Assembly: GCF_002154725.1 (NCBI RefSeq)
Contig: NZ_MTAW01000179.1
Span: 56,190 to 120,189 of the forward strand
Length of the DNA: 64,000 bases
Source of the DNA: Nostoc sp. 106C
Lineage (GTDB): Bacteria > Cyanobacteriota > Cyanobacteriia > Cyanobacteriales > Nostocaceae
Direction: 5' to 3'
Numbering within the stretch: position 1 is the first letter of the stretch; every line of letters starts with the position of its first letter. The position numbers were made by a program, and so were the translations under genes. Below, piece by piece: positions 37,149 to 46,185 of the stretch. Under the pieces are notes generated by a model. That model did no database searches, was not told where the DNA came from, and saw only the letters and a list, made by a program, of their open reading frames with translations.

Positions 37149-37247
37149 ATGATGGGAATAATTTTGGTTTCGATTTTTTGCTTGCTTTGGCTAGTCGGCT
37201 TTACACTTTTAGCGGAAGCTTGGTTTTATGAAGAAGAGCAGCAGTAA
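37149..37247 (+). CDS. 32-residue single-span membrane peptide
   Basis: The frame begins MMGIILVSIFCLLWLVGFTL and ends LAEAWFYEEEQQ. One strongly hydrophobic helix (about 3-22) is followed by an acidic tail. A strong ribosome site (GGGAGG, 37135-37140) lies eight bases upstream. The helix-plus-charged-tail layout resembles small thylakoid or transporter-associated subunits, or type I toxins, but I recognise no family. It stands alone between the metalloprotease and the SLH protein and is too short for ordinary gene calling. Confidence 0.55.
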   Translation: MMGIILVSIFCLLWLVGFTLLAEAWFYEEEQQ

Positions 37248-37430
37248 AAACGCTGAGTATTGCTAAATGAACCTTTAAAGATCAAAATGCGATCCCTACT
37301 TCCTGCGCGGTGTGTGCACGCAGCAATTCAATGGCGCTAGCGCAATCTGGAGGCTTGGGACAAGTGGATGAATAAATTGTCATCCTGACGAGTTAGCATC
37401 ATCTAAAATTTATTTCTTAATTATTTTTCA

Positions 37431-37453
37431 GCCCGCAAAAGCGGGCCTTATTT
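37431..37453 (+). terminator. Intrinsic terminator between convergent genes
   Basis: GCCCGC-AAAA-GCGGGC (37431-37446) followed by CTTATTT on the plus strand. It could end the transcript of the 32-residue peptide gene. On the other strand the stem is followed by TGAAAAATAA, which lacks a U-run. Confidence 0.6.
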
Positions 37454-37493
37454 ATATAGCCACAGGCTTCAGCCTGTCAGCTATTTATAGAAA

Positions 37494-39143
37494 TTACCCA
37501 ACTACGATATAAGGCGAGTTAATCGCCGCTACACGACCAGCATCTACTAAAGCTTGATAAACTAGTGCCGCTACCTCAGCGCGTGTAGCATCGCGGGTAG
37601 GGTTGAGTTGTTTGGGGTTCGGGTAATTGACAATAATCTCCTTATCGATCGCTTTCGCTATTTCATCCTTGGCATAGTCAGGAATCTTTGCTTGGTCATC
37701 AAATTTGAAAGAGGTTGTAGCATTACCAGCTAATCCCAATCCATTCACCAAAGAGACGATAACTTGCACGCGCTGGATATTTTGGTTGGGGTGGAAGCTA
37801 CCATCAGGAAAACCAGCGAGAAACAGACCTTGATATGCTTGTTGAATTACCTTAGATGCCCAAAAGTCTGCTGGTACATCCTTAAATTTGTTAGCCGCAC
37901 GGTTTGGGGATGGGTTGAAAGCTTTGACCAGTAAGGCAGCATATTGTGCCCTTGTCATCGTAGCATCAGGTTTAAAAGTGCGATCGGGAAAACCGCTAAC
38001 AATCCCCTTTTTAACTAGTTCTCGAATAAATGCAGCTGCCCAATGATTACCAATGTCTGTCAAGTCGCTGGGTGCTGGTGTCGGCGTGGGGGTTGGTGTT
38101 GGTGTTGGAGTGGGTGTTGGTGTTGGAGTGGGTGTTGGTGTTGGAGTGGGTGTTGGCGTTGGAGTGGGTGTTGGTGTTGGAACAGGTACAGGTATGGGTG
38201 TCGGTGTCGGTGTCGGTGTCGGTGTTGGGGTAGGTGCTGGTGTAGGGGTTGGCGTCGGTGTCGGTGTCGGTATGGGAGTGGAAGCAAACTCAATGTTGCC
38301 CGATATTTTAGTCGGATCTATTTGATTTCCTACAGAAATCAGCTTGTTAGCACCTGCATTTTGCAAATCAAACTTACCATTGTTGCGTAGAACGTTACCT
38401 CCAGGATTATCGGCACTGCCCAAATCTGGAAGGGCATTTGCAATCACTGTGAGACCGTCATCAGTATTTTTTTCACTGATATTATTACGCAGAATGGGAC
38501 GCGCAGTACCAGAGATAACAATCCCAGAGCGATTTTCGGAAATTTTGTTATCTACAATAGTGGGTGATGCAGCATCACTAATGGCAATACCATAACCTGT
38601 TTTGATGAAGGTATTACCTTTAATTTGCCCTTTGGAATTTTTAGCTATTGAAACACCATTGGCAGCATTCTCAGAGAAAAAATTGCCGACGATAACTGGA
38701 TTTGCGTCGCCAGTGGCAAAAACTCCTTCGCGCTTGGAATTAGTGAAGGTATTATTAGCAACAGTTGGTGTACTTGACTCAACCCAAACAGCAGAACCAC
38801 GGCTAGCTGGATTTGTTACACTTACTCCCCGGAGTTCTGCGCCATTGAGCAGCACAAAGGTAACATTTTGTCCAGCAAATGTACGGCTGAGGTAGTTACC
38901 ACTACCTTCAATTACAACACTGCTGCCTTTGTTGGCCTCATTACCTACGACTATTACATCAGATGGAACGTTTAGGGGGAAGACTTCACCAGTAGTAGCA
39001 TTGTAATTCCCGTCTGCCAGTTGAATTTTGCTGCCTGGAGTAGCAACCTTGAGGGCTTGAGTAATTGTTTTGAAGGGAGCTTGTTGGCTACCAGCGTTGC
39101 TATCACTGCCAGTCCCTGGATTTACGTAAAAATTTTGCGCCAT
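37494..39143 (-). CDS. DUF1565/parallel beta-helix surface protein with PT-repeat linker and three SLH domains
   Basis: 549 residues in three parts. Residues 1-285 start with a DUF1565-type segment ([20 protein letters not shown]) and continue as right-handed beta-helix repeats ([35 protein letters not shown]). A Thr-Pro linker (about 286-357) follows. Three SLH domains (from [29 protein letters not shown] and [15 protein letters not shown]) complete it. SLH domains anchor proteins to the envelope; beta-helix parts often bind or cut polysaccharide. There is no signal peptide at this start, odd for a surface protein but seen in related cyanobacterial proteins. It lies downstream of the exopolysaccharide operon but past its terminator. 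Confidence 0.9.
   Translation of the reverse strand: MAQNFYVNPGTGSDSNAGSQQAPFKTITQALKVATPGSKIQLADGNYNATTGEVFPLNVPSDVIVVGNEANKGSSVVIEGSGNYLSRTFAGQNVTFVLLNGAELRGVSVTNPASRGSAVWVESSTPTVANNTFTNSKREGVFATGDANPVIVGNFFSENAANGVSIAKNSKGQIKGNTFIKTGYGIAISDAASPTIVDNKISENRSGIVISGTARPILRNNISEKNTDDGLTVIANALPDLGSADNPGGNVLRNNGKFDLQNAGANKLISVGNQIDPTKISGNIEFASTPIPTPTPTPTPTPAPTPTPTPTPTPTPIPVPVPTPTPTPTPTPTPTPTPTPTPTPTPTPTPTPTPTPAPSDLTDIGNHWAAAFIRELVKKGIVSGFPDRTFKPDATMTRAQYAALLVKAFNPSPNRAANKFKDVPADFWASKVIQQAYQGLFLAGFPDGSFHPNQNIQRVQVIVSLVNGLGLAGNATTSFKFDDQAKIPDYAKDEIAKAIDKEIIVNYPNPKQLNPTRDATRAEVAALVYQALVDAGRVAAINSPYIVVG
38080..38278. repeat. Coding tandem repeat (18-bp unit) for the Thr-Pro linker
   Basis: At least four near-identical copies of GTTGGTGTTGGAGTGGGT (38093-38180), then shorter GGTGTCGGTGTC-type units. 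It encodes the alternating Pro-Thr linker of the SLH protein and should be prone to length change by slippage. Confidence 0.85.
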
Positions 39144-39625
39144 ATTTATACTGCGAAAAAAGACATAGATATCCTAGCGCTAACCATTGAAGTAGGTAGC
39201 AATTGCTAAAGTTTAAATCGCAACATTGACTTCCACAGTAGTATGATACATTCCGCAAAAATCGAGAAGAATATGTGCTTGGGTTCAAACTCAAGCAAAA
39301 GACTCCTTTGGTGGAGCCGTTCTCGTACCTTTAAGAGAAAGCAAACTACGCATAGCGTCTTCGACAGGAGAAGGTCTAAAGAAAGCGGATGTATTCATGG
39401 AGAAACAAAAGCGATCGCATCATTGCTAAAGCCCTAGGCTTTATCCGTGTGGAAATCCCGACTCCTTCTTACAATGAAATAACATAAGTAATTTGTTAGA
39501 TATAATATGAGCAATTGTGAATAGCTAGAGACATAAAAAAAGCTGAGACTGCAAAAAATAGAGCCTCAGCAATGAAATTGAATGTATTTAAAAAGTACTA
39601 CTAGCGATATCTTAAATTCATCCAC
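39144..39625. other. Spacer between the SLH protein gene and the polysaccharide operon
   Basis: 482 bases. They hold the operon's terminator (39534-39570) and sequence around 39300-39400 with a repeated GAGAAGG motif. The region also carries the promoter of the SLH protein gene. A 64-codon plus-strand frame (39243-39437) looks spurious. Confidence 0.45.
39534..39570 (-). terminator. Rho-independent terminator of the exopolysaccharide operon
   Basis: On the minus strand GCTGAGGCT pairs with AGTCTCAGC, one mismatch, followed by a run of T (complement of the A-run 39534-39541). It lies 56 bases past the stop codon of the Wzc-type gene, the last gene of the operon. Confidence 0.85.
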
Positions 39626-41839
39626 CTAATTATGCATCCTAGCTTTGATTCTAGATTCTGTTGCTATTTTTTCAGTACTAAAGTATTCTTTAGCATGATA
39701 GAAATCAGTACTAGATTCATTGCTCTCATTTATGCCGTTCACTAACAAACCTAAGACGTTGTGACCGGAGCGCTGTAACATCTCTTTAGCATGATTAGCA
39801 CTGTTAGAATCAATCACCCCAGGACGAGCTACTAACAAAATTCCATCGGTCATGTGGCTTAAAGTCAAAGCATCAGCAGCAAGCAGCAGTGGCGGAGCAT
39901 CAATAATTACAAAATCATATTGACTGGAAAAGTCTTGAATTAATGATGCCATACGTTTGGAATCTAACAAAGCCAGTGGATTAGGAGGTCTAACGCCAGC
40001 AGTTAAGACATCAAGATTATCGATGACGTTACAGGCGGCAGTTTTAAATTCAGCCTCACCAACAAGTACCTCGCTCAAACCTGCTGTATTAGTTATTTGC
40101 CAGAGATGATGCTGAGAAGGAACTCGCATATCTGCATCAATTAGTAAAACTCGCCGTCCTAATTGAGCGATCGCTGCTGCTAAGTTAGCCGAAACTGTAG
40201 ACTTGCCTTCTTTCGGAACTGCACTACTTACCACAATAGTTTTTAACACCTTATCTGAACTTAGAAATCTCAGATTGGCCTGAATCATGCGGTAAATTTC
40301 GCTAGTTAAGGAGTGAGGCGTATCTATGACAGCAATTTCTGGATTGATTAAATCTGTCTCTCGATTACGGGAGCGAAGCTTTTTAGTAGATGAGGGAACT
40401 ATCCCCAATAAGGTATATCCAAATATCTCTCGAATTTGTTTAAGTGTTTTGAGAGATCTATCTCTCGTTTCTAGAAAGATAACAGCAGTAGTCGCTAAAA
40501 AGGCTCCTAATAAAATACCTAGCACTAAAACGAAAGGTTTCAGCCCTAGTGCTGCCTTGTTGGGAACTAAACCTTTAGCAATAATCCGGGCATTGGGTGT
40601 ATTATTATTTTCTGCTACCTGTAATTCTTGAACCTTTTTCAATAGGGTCTGGTAGGTAGATTGAGCAACATCGAGTCTCCGTTGTAGCTCCCGTTGTTGT
40701 TGTTCCAACTGAGGTATAATTTTCACCCGTTGCTCATAGATAGAGCGAGAATTGTACAAAGAATTAAGTTTTTGAGCTAAACCTTGGCGCTGAACTTCAG
40801 ATTGCAGAAATTCTTTGATCAGGTCTTGTTTGGTTGGCCCTATCTGTAATGTTTTTGGCTGAATATTGGCTGAAGTGCCACCATTCTGACCAACTTCCTG
40901 TTTTAGGAGTGCTTGGAGGTTAGCTCTCCTTGCTACTAGGTTAACAATTACAGGATTTTCTTCTTGGAAACGGCTGCGTTCAGTAGCTAACTGACGATCT
41001 ACTTCTTGAATTTGTGTGAGAATTCCCTGTACCGCAGGTGACTGACTAAGAGTACTTGCAGATAGTGCTTCTTGCGAACTTAAAGCTACTTTCTGGCGTA
41101 GTTCATTAGTTTGAGCAGTGGCTTGGTCTAAATCAGCTTTCGCCGTATTAATGCCGTTGTCTAAATTTCCAATAATTGCAACTGCTGACCTTGTTTCTTC
41201 AACCAAGTCCACAATATTATACTTTTGTTTAAATATGCGTAGCGCTGCTTCTGCTTCTTGAACAGCATTTTTAGTATTAGGCAGCTGCTTAGCCATAAAT
41301 TTCCGAGTTGCTTCGGCTTCGCCACGATTTGTGAGAATATCATTCTCTAGATAGAGATTCATAATTGTGTTGACTACCGCCGCTGCCTCTTCAGGATTAG
41401 GGCTGTTATAGCTAACTAGCAACACATCTGTACCACCAATAATTTTTAGATTTATGGCTTTTTTCAGTGCTTCAACTGTTAACGGTTCGCCTATAGCATT
41501 TTTAAGTTGTAGTTCGTCTATTGTCCTTTGCAACAAAATAGGCGAAGAAATCACTTCTATTTGCGTACTGATAGGATTCTGAGTTGAAACCAGAGGCTTT
41601 AAATCACCTGATGTTCCTCCTTCAGAGTCACTTGGCAAGAGATTAGTTCCAACTACGTTAAAAGAAGGAGTTTTAAATAGTAATTTGCCTTCTGCTTCAT
41701 AGGTTGGCTTTAGAAATGTTGTCGCTACAGCGCTGAGAGCTACTGTACTCGCAAAGATAGTAACAGCTGGTAGCCATTGCCGTTTCACTATCGATAAGTA
41801 ACGACCCAAGTCGAAATCAATAGATTCTCTAGATTCCAT
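39626..41839 (-). CDS. Wzc-type polysaccharide co-polymerase and tyrosine autokinase
   Basis: 737 residues from ATG 41839, preceded by AGGA at six bases; the frame's upstream TTG start is less likely. The N-terminal Wzz domain starts IDFDLGRYLSIVKRQW with helix 1 (about 20-45), a long periplasmic coiled-coil region (about 130-420), helix 2 (about 440-462, FVLVLGILLGAFLATTAVIF) and a cytoplasmic BY-kinase domain with Walker A (SAVPKEGKSTVSANLA), Walker A' (VLLIDADMRVP) and Walker B (FVIIDAPPLLL). The C-terminal tail has only two tyrosines (FYHAKEYF), fewer than typical Wzc. It controls chain length and export. Last gene of the operon. Confidence 0.92.
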   Translation of the reverse strand: MESRESIDFDLGRYLSIVKRQWLPAVTIFASTVALSAVATTFLKPTYEAEGKLLFKTPSFNVVGTNLLPSDSEGGTSGDLKPLVSTQNPISTQIEVISSPILLQRTIDELQLKNAIGEPLTVEALKKAINLKIIGGTDVLLVSYNSPNPEEAAAVVNTIMNLYLENDILTNRGEAEATRKFMAKQLPNTKNAVQEAEAALRIFKQKYNIVDLVEETRSAVAIIGNLDNGINTAKADLDQATAQTNELRQKVALSSQEALSASTLSQSPAVQGILTQIQEVDRQLATERSRFQEENPVIVNLVARRANLQALLKQEVGQNGGTSANIQPKTLQIGPTKQDLIKEFLQSEVQRQGLAQKLNSLYNSRSIYEQRVKIIPQLEQQQRELQRRLDVAQSTYQTLLKKVQELQVAENNNTPNARIIAKGLVPNKAALGLKPFVLVLGILLGAFLATTAVIFLETRDRSLKTLKQIREIFGYTLLGIVPSSTKKLRSRNRETDLINPEIAVIDTPHSLTSEIYRMIQANLRFLSSDKVLKTIVVSSAVPKEGKSTVSANLAAAIAQLGRRVLLIDADMRVPSQHHLWQITNTAGLSEVLVGEAEFKTAACNVIDNLDVLTAGVRPPNPLALLDSKRMASLIQDFSSQYDFVIIDAPPLLLAADALTLSHMTDGILLVARPGVIDSNSANHAKEMLQRSGHNVLGLLVNGINESNESSTDFYHAKEYFSTEKIATESRIKARMHN

Positions 41840-42031
41840 AGCTCTTCCTAAAGATATAATTTTCAAAAGTGCAGATCTCAGGCAATAGACAAAAAATTTA
41901 CTTACTTAAAGTTGTCATGAAGCATTACTATTGAAATTAATAATACTATTCAACAGTAGTATATACTAATTACATTAAAAAACTATGAAGTTATCTATAA
42001 GGCTTTTGTTATATCGATAAAAATACTGAAT

Positions 42032-43195
42032 TTAGCGTCTTGGAGCACGATCAAAAGCTCTAGCGATCGCATTCCATGCCAGTTTAGGTTTGAGATTGGC
42101 ATCTAGTGGTAAAGGTCTGACAGCAGCACCATCAGCACGGCGAAAAAACTCTGAAAGCCAGGTATAGCGATCACTAATTCCCCAACTGATTACAGTTATT
42201 ACTGCTGGCTCTTGTAATACTGCCCCAAGATAATCTTCATAAGTTGCAGCCACAAAGCGATCGCGTGCACGAGTATCTAAGGGAAGCTTTTTGTCTATAA
42301 CATCCAACTCTGTAATCATAATTTTCAACCCCATATCAGCAACACGACTGAGAAAAGTCTGTAACTTTTTAGGGTTAAACTTGTTGCCATTAGCTTCTAA
42401 ATGAGACTGGATGCCTAGAGCATGAATTGGCACTCCCCGCGATTTCAAACGCTCTAGTAACTTTAAAACAGCATTTCTTTTAGCTTCATGTTGTGGAGTG
42501 TCATATTCTATTCCAAAGTCGTTGTAAACCAATAATGCTTTGGGATCTACTTCCGCAGCCAAACGAAAAGCATATTCTATATAATCTTTCCCTAAATACT
42601 TCAGCCAAGGTGTATTTCGCAAACCGTCAGATCTACCATCTTTTGGGTCAATTGCCTCATTTACTACGTCCCAAGAGTGCATTTGTCCAGCATAATGACG
42701 TAAAACTTTCTGAATATGTTGCGTCAACAACTGCTGGGCATTTTGATGATTCACTGTCTCCTTAAACCAGGAAGGTAAAGACTCATGCCATACCAAAGTG
42801 TGTCCGCGCAGCAACATACCTTGTTGGCGAGCAAATTTTGCAAACCAATCGCCTCTTTTAAAATTAAAACTATCCGCAGAGGGACGTATAAGATTCCACT
42901 TGAGAAATCCTGCGACTAGCATCGCACACTCTCTGGCCACAACCTTTGCTAGCTCAGGATCTGATTGTAAATTTAATGTGCCACAATCTGCTCCATAGAT
43001 TAACCCCTTACTAGCAGCACGCTGTTTTAAAGGAGTTTGCCCAACTACGCTGAAGTCTCTTCTTAAAGGAGTAACAGCTTGAATTTGCTGATGGGGATGT
43101 ATTGCTTTGCTCATTGTCAAAGCACCTACGCTGGCCGCAGTCCCTAAGCCTAAGTACAGGAAACTTCGCCTATTAAGCAACCCATTGTTTGTCAT
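42032..43195 (-). CDS. GH10 endo-1,4-beta-xylanase, Tat-exported
   Basis: 387 residues from ATG 43195 (GGAG about ten bases upstream; TTG 43201 is an alternative). The twin-arginine signal (LLNRRSFLYLGLG) is followed by a (beta/alpha)8 glycoside hydrolase family 10 domain. Visible signatures are RGHTLVWHESLPSWF, the acid/base Glu in WDVVNEAIDP, VYNDFGIEYD, GIQSHLEANG and the nucleophile Glu in MITELDV, with ISWGISDRYTWL near the end. The enzyme cleaves xylan-type beta-1,4 chains outside the cytoplasm. Its position inside a polysaccharide assembly operon, between a GT2 and the Wzc kinase, suggests it trims or remodels the exported polymer (inference). Confidence 0.92.
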   Translation of the reverse strand: MTNNGLLNRRSFLYLGLGTAASVGALTMSKAIHPHQQIQAVTPLRRDFSVVGQTPLKQRAASKGLIYGADCGTLNLQSDPELAKVVARECAMLVAGFLKWNLIRPSADSFNFKRGDWFAKFARQQGMLLRGHTLVWHESLPSWFKETVNHQNAQQLLTQHIQKVLRHYAGQMHSWDVVNEAIDPKDGRSDGLRNTPWLKYLGKDYIEYAFRLAAEVDPKALLVYNDFGIEYDTPQHEAKRNAVLKLLERLKSRGVPIHALGIQSHLEANGNKFNPKKLQTFLSRVADMGLKIMITELDVIDKKLPLDTRARDRFVAATYEDYLGAVLQEPAVITVISWGISDRYTWLSEFFRRADGAAVRPLPLDANLKPKLAWNAIARAFDRAPRR

Positions 43196-43208
43196 TGCCA
43201 ATCATCTC

Positions 43209-44294
43209 CTAGATGAGGGTTTTTTTAACTACAGAGGAGCAAGTCTTATTGGAACTATATTCCTCCCACCTGTGCAATCGATTATTAGCTTGGAAACAAA
43301 CTAATAAATCCACAAGAAATGCTGTGACGGCAATGGGAAAAAAGATTAATGCCTTATGCAAAGATAAATTTAGAAGACTTTTAAATCGGCGCAGCAGCAA
43401 CCACTCAGGGATAGCCCATCCATTCTTTTGGGACACTGTTGATTGAATGAGCTTGCTGACCCAAGAAGGGTCTTGCTCGTTTCTAGACTTAATGATTGAA
43501 CCTGCATCTTGCTGTTTGTTGCAGCTTGACTGTAAATCGTTATAGATATACGTGTTGATTGTATTGGCTAAAATCAACCATTGCTCGTGTCGGAGTAAGC
43601 GACGTATATCAGTATAAGCTTCAAAAATATGGGATGCAGAATTAGCACGCACCACTCGTTCTGGAACTTCTGGTGAAGTCAGCAAATCGGTGACGACCAT
43701 TTTCCACACAAAACCATCTTCAACTTCAATACCTTTGGGCATCCAAATTCTGCGTAATACAGAAGCGCGAGTACAGTAAAGCTGTCCGCATATCCATACT
43801 GATTTTGCTCCTGAGACTCGCGAAACTGAAAGAGACAATTGATCTATGAGGCTTTTTTTCTCCTTCAGTGCCACGTCCTTAACCAGAGTATCTACAGATA
43901 CCCAAGCATCGGGGTTGACTTCCAAAGTCTCAACCATTGAGTGGAGAGTGGTAGGATCAAGAAACTGAATGTCCGCATCCATTAGAAACAGATAGTCAGC
44001 ACTGGGATCGGAAAACTTATGCACATAATGATTCCAGGCATTAGGCTTACCGGCTTCTTTAACTTCGCAAACACTCCAAGATACAGAGGAGTTAGCAGCA
44101 GACTTCACCAAATTTTCCAATGTACTGCTAGCGATCGCAGCTGTCTCATCACTACAACCATTAGGCACTACCACAACTTCGATTGCTGTGTTGGTATCAA
44201 CCTCGTTAAATATGCTTTGTTCAAATAGCGATTGCAGCGTGTTGCTAATGCAGTTCGCCTCATTATAAGCGAGTATACCAATACTAATTTTCAA
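43209..44294 (-). CDS. Family 2 glycosyltransferase
   Basis: 361 residues. The N-terminal GT-A fold starts MKISIGILAYNEANCISNTL; the D-x-D motif is LMDADIQFLD (about residues 109-118) and the acceptor region has EVEDGFVWKMVVTD. The C-terminal part contains a hydrophobic helix (ALIFFPIAVTAFLVDLLVCF, about 315-335), suggesting membrane attachment. It adds one sugar to the growing repeat unit; donor unknown. It is 13 bases before the xylanase gene and 43 bases after the WecG/TagA gene, in the same operon. Confidence 0.85.
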   Translation of the reverse strand: MKISIGILAYNEANCISNTLQSLFEQSIFNEVDTNTAIEVVVVPNGCSDETAAIASSTLENLVKSAANSSVSWSVCEVKEAGKPNAWNHYVHKFSDPSADYLFLMDADIQFLDPTTLHSMVETLEVNPDAWVSVDTLVKDVALKEKKSLIDQLSLSVSRVSGAKSVWICGQLYCTRASVLRRIWMPKGIEVEDGFVWKMVVTDLLTSPEVPERVVRANSASHIFEAYTDIRRLLRHEQWLILANTINTYIYNDLQSSCNKQQDAGSIIKSRNEQDPSWVSKLIQSTVSQKNGWAIPEWLLLRRFKSLLNLSLHKALIFFPIAVTAFLVDLLVCFQANNRLHRWEEYSSNKTCSSVVKKTLI

Positions 44295-44337
44295 TTTCCT
44301 ACCCTCTTAATCTCAGCAAAATTATGATTATTGATGA

Positions 44338-45096
44338 TTAGTTAAACTTCAATACACCAAAGCGCTGCTTCAGTACCAGCCAAATAAATGTAGGATTACC
44401 CAAAATATATCGTTTCCACAAACGGCTAGGCTCAACAATCAGGCGAAACAACCACTCTAGACCTGCCTTTTGCATCCAAACTGGCGCTCTTCTAACCATA
44501 TCGGCAACTAGCTCAAAGCTAACGCCAATCCCAATAGAAATTGGCACTTGTAGCTCTAAATAATTATTAGCTATCCATTTTTCTTGTTTGGGTGCGCCCA
44601 AGCCGACAAAGAGAATATCAGGAGATGCAGCTTTAATTTTAGAGTTAATAGATTCTAATTCTTCTGGTTGGTACTCAAACCCATAAGGAGGACAATAAGT
44701 TCCCACAATTGACAAATTAGGATGCCGAGCTTTTAACTTTTGTTTAGCTTGTTCAGCGGCTCCAGGACGACCACCTAATAAAAATACTCTTAATCCTTTT
44801 TCTGCTGCAATAGCACAGAGTTTTTCAAACAAATCTGTGCCATTAACTCTATCTTTAAGAGGAGTTTGCAAAAACTTAGCTGCCCATAGCAAAGACACCC
44901 CATCGGGCACAACTAAAAAAGCTTGACGATAAATCTCTCGAAAATAGACATCCTTCTGTAAGGATAAAATATGCATGGCATTGGGAGTCACGACATATTC
45001 TGGCTTGCCTTTTGAGAGCGCATGATTAACAATTTGGTTGACAACCTCGTTAAAAGTATATTTATCTATTTCCACCCCACAAATATTAATTCTCAT
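44338..45096 (-). CDS. WecG/TagA/CpsF family glycosyltransferase
   Basis: 252 residues of the GT26 fold. Conserved sites: VTPNAMHIL, VVPDGVSLLWAAK with the catalytic-region Asp, DRVNGTDLF, VGLGAPKQEKWI and the C-terminal MQKAGLEWLFRLIVEPSRLWKRY. Family members transfer ManNAc(A) or related sugars to a lipid-linked primer. Its 5' end overlaps the upstream GT4 gene by 11 bases, indicating coupled translation. Confidence 0.93.
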   Translation of the reverse strand: MRINICGVEIDKYTFNEVVNQIVNHALSKGKPEYVVTPNAMHILSLQKDVYFREIYRQAFLVVPDGVSLLWAAKFLQTPLKDRVNGTDLFEKLCAIAAEKGLRVFLLGGRPGAAEQAKQKLKARHPNLSIVGTYCPPYGFEYQPEELESINSKIKAASPDILFVGLGAPKQEKWIANNYLELQVPISIGIGVSFELVADMVRRAPVWMQKAGLEWLFRLIVEPSRLWKRYILGNPTFIWLVLKQRFGVLKFN

Positions 45097-46177
45097 GCAC
45101 TACCTCCTCAGTTTGATGCAATTGTGATAATGAATAATAGATTTCAGCTAAATGATGGCAATAATTTCTAATATCAAATTGTTCAACATTTTTCCTACTA
45201 ACTTTGCCTAGAGAGAGCCGTAAATCTTCATCAGCAATTAACAACTCCATCGCTTGCGATAACTGTTGAATATTTCCTGGAGTAACTAACAGACCATTTT
45301 GTTTGGCAATGACCAACTCTGGTATACCTCCTACAGGCGAGGCTATTATAGGCAAACCCCAGCCCATCGCTTCTAGGATGGCCATTGGCAGACCTTCGTT
45401 ATAAGAAGGCAAAACAAACATATCTGCCTTGGATAACAACTCATCTCTTTGCTGGGAATTAATCCAACCCAGAAAAGTCACTCGTTCTGCTAGGTTGAGA
45501 CTCGCTGCTAGCTGCTGTGCTTTGGTAATCTCTCCATCTCCTGCCAGAATCAACTGAGTAGATTCTTTTTGTCTATCCGGTAATTTAGCAAACGCCTCAA
45601 TTAGATCAAAGGCCCCTTTGCGTTGACCCACTCGCCCACAAAACACCACATTAATCTTAGTAGGGTTTTGACGATTGGGAACATGATCTGGTAGTTCAGT
45701 GGGATTAGGCATAACAATCACTTGTTTTGGATTTAACCCCAAATTGGTTACATAGTAATCTTGCCAAGTTTTTGAGAGGACAATAAATCCTTGGCAGTGA
45801 CGAAATACCCAGCTGACAGTTTGCTGTGCCCATTTAGGAAGCTTTTTATAAGTTAAATGGAACTCAGCCCCATGAGCGTGCATTAATACAGGCTTACCGA
45901 ATATTGCAGCCAAAATTGCTAAAATAGCTTTGCGTAATACACTGCCTCCATCGGAAAGATGAATATGTACAAGAGCGATTTTTTGGCTTAAAAGACTCCA
46001 CAGTAACTTTGTAAGAGCTGTACCAAAAACTCTGATTCTGTGTAAAATTGAACCCTCATCATGGCTGGTAATATGCTGAATTTTAATATTAGGAGCAATA
46101 TGTTGAATTATCAATTTTTCAACAGTTGCTATTCCTCCATTTTGTTCTAAGCTAGCTCCCAACATTAGTATTCGCAT
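45086..46177 (-). CDS. Family 4 glycosyltransferase
   Basis: 363 residues, GT-B fold. The N-terminal domain starts MRILMLGASLEQNGGIATVEKL; the linker region has VVFCGRVGQRKGAFDLIEAF; the C-terminal donor site has LILAGDGEI and the EX7E motif in EGLPMAILEAMGWGLPIIAS followed by PVGGIPELV. It uses a nucleotide-sugar to extend the repeat unit. It follows the O-antigen polymerase-like gene by nine bases. Confidence 0.92.
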   Translation of the reverse strand: MRILMLGASLEQNGGIATVEKLIIQHIAPNIKIQHITSHDEGSILHRIRVFGTALTKLLWSLLSQKIALVHIHLSDGGSVLRKAILAILAAIFGKPVLMHAHGAEFHLTYKKLPKWAQQTVSWVFRHCQGFIVLSKTWQDYYVTNLGLNPKQVIVMPNPTELPDHVPNRQNPTKINVVFCGRVGQRKGAFDLIEAFAKLPDRQKESTQLILAGDGEITKAQQLAASLNLAERVTFLGWINSQQRDELLSKADMFVLPSYNEGLPMAILEAMGWGLPIIASPVGGIPELVIAKQNGLLVTPGNIQQLSQAMELLIADEDLRLSLGKVSRKNVEQFDIRNYCHHLAEIYYSLSQLHQTEEVVHEN

Positions 46178-46185
46178 TTTGTTCC

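Noticed and set aside
38053..38325. Plus-strand frame encoding a long Gly-Val repeat
   Set aside because: It is the antisense reading of the Thr-Pro linker of the SLH protein.
39243..39437. 64-codon plus-strand frame before the polysaccharide operon
   Set aside because: Basic, Ser-rich random-looking sequence overlapping repeat-like DNA.
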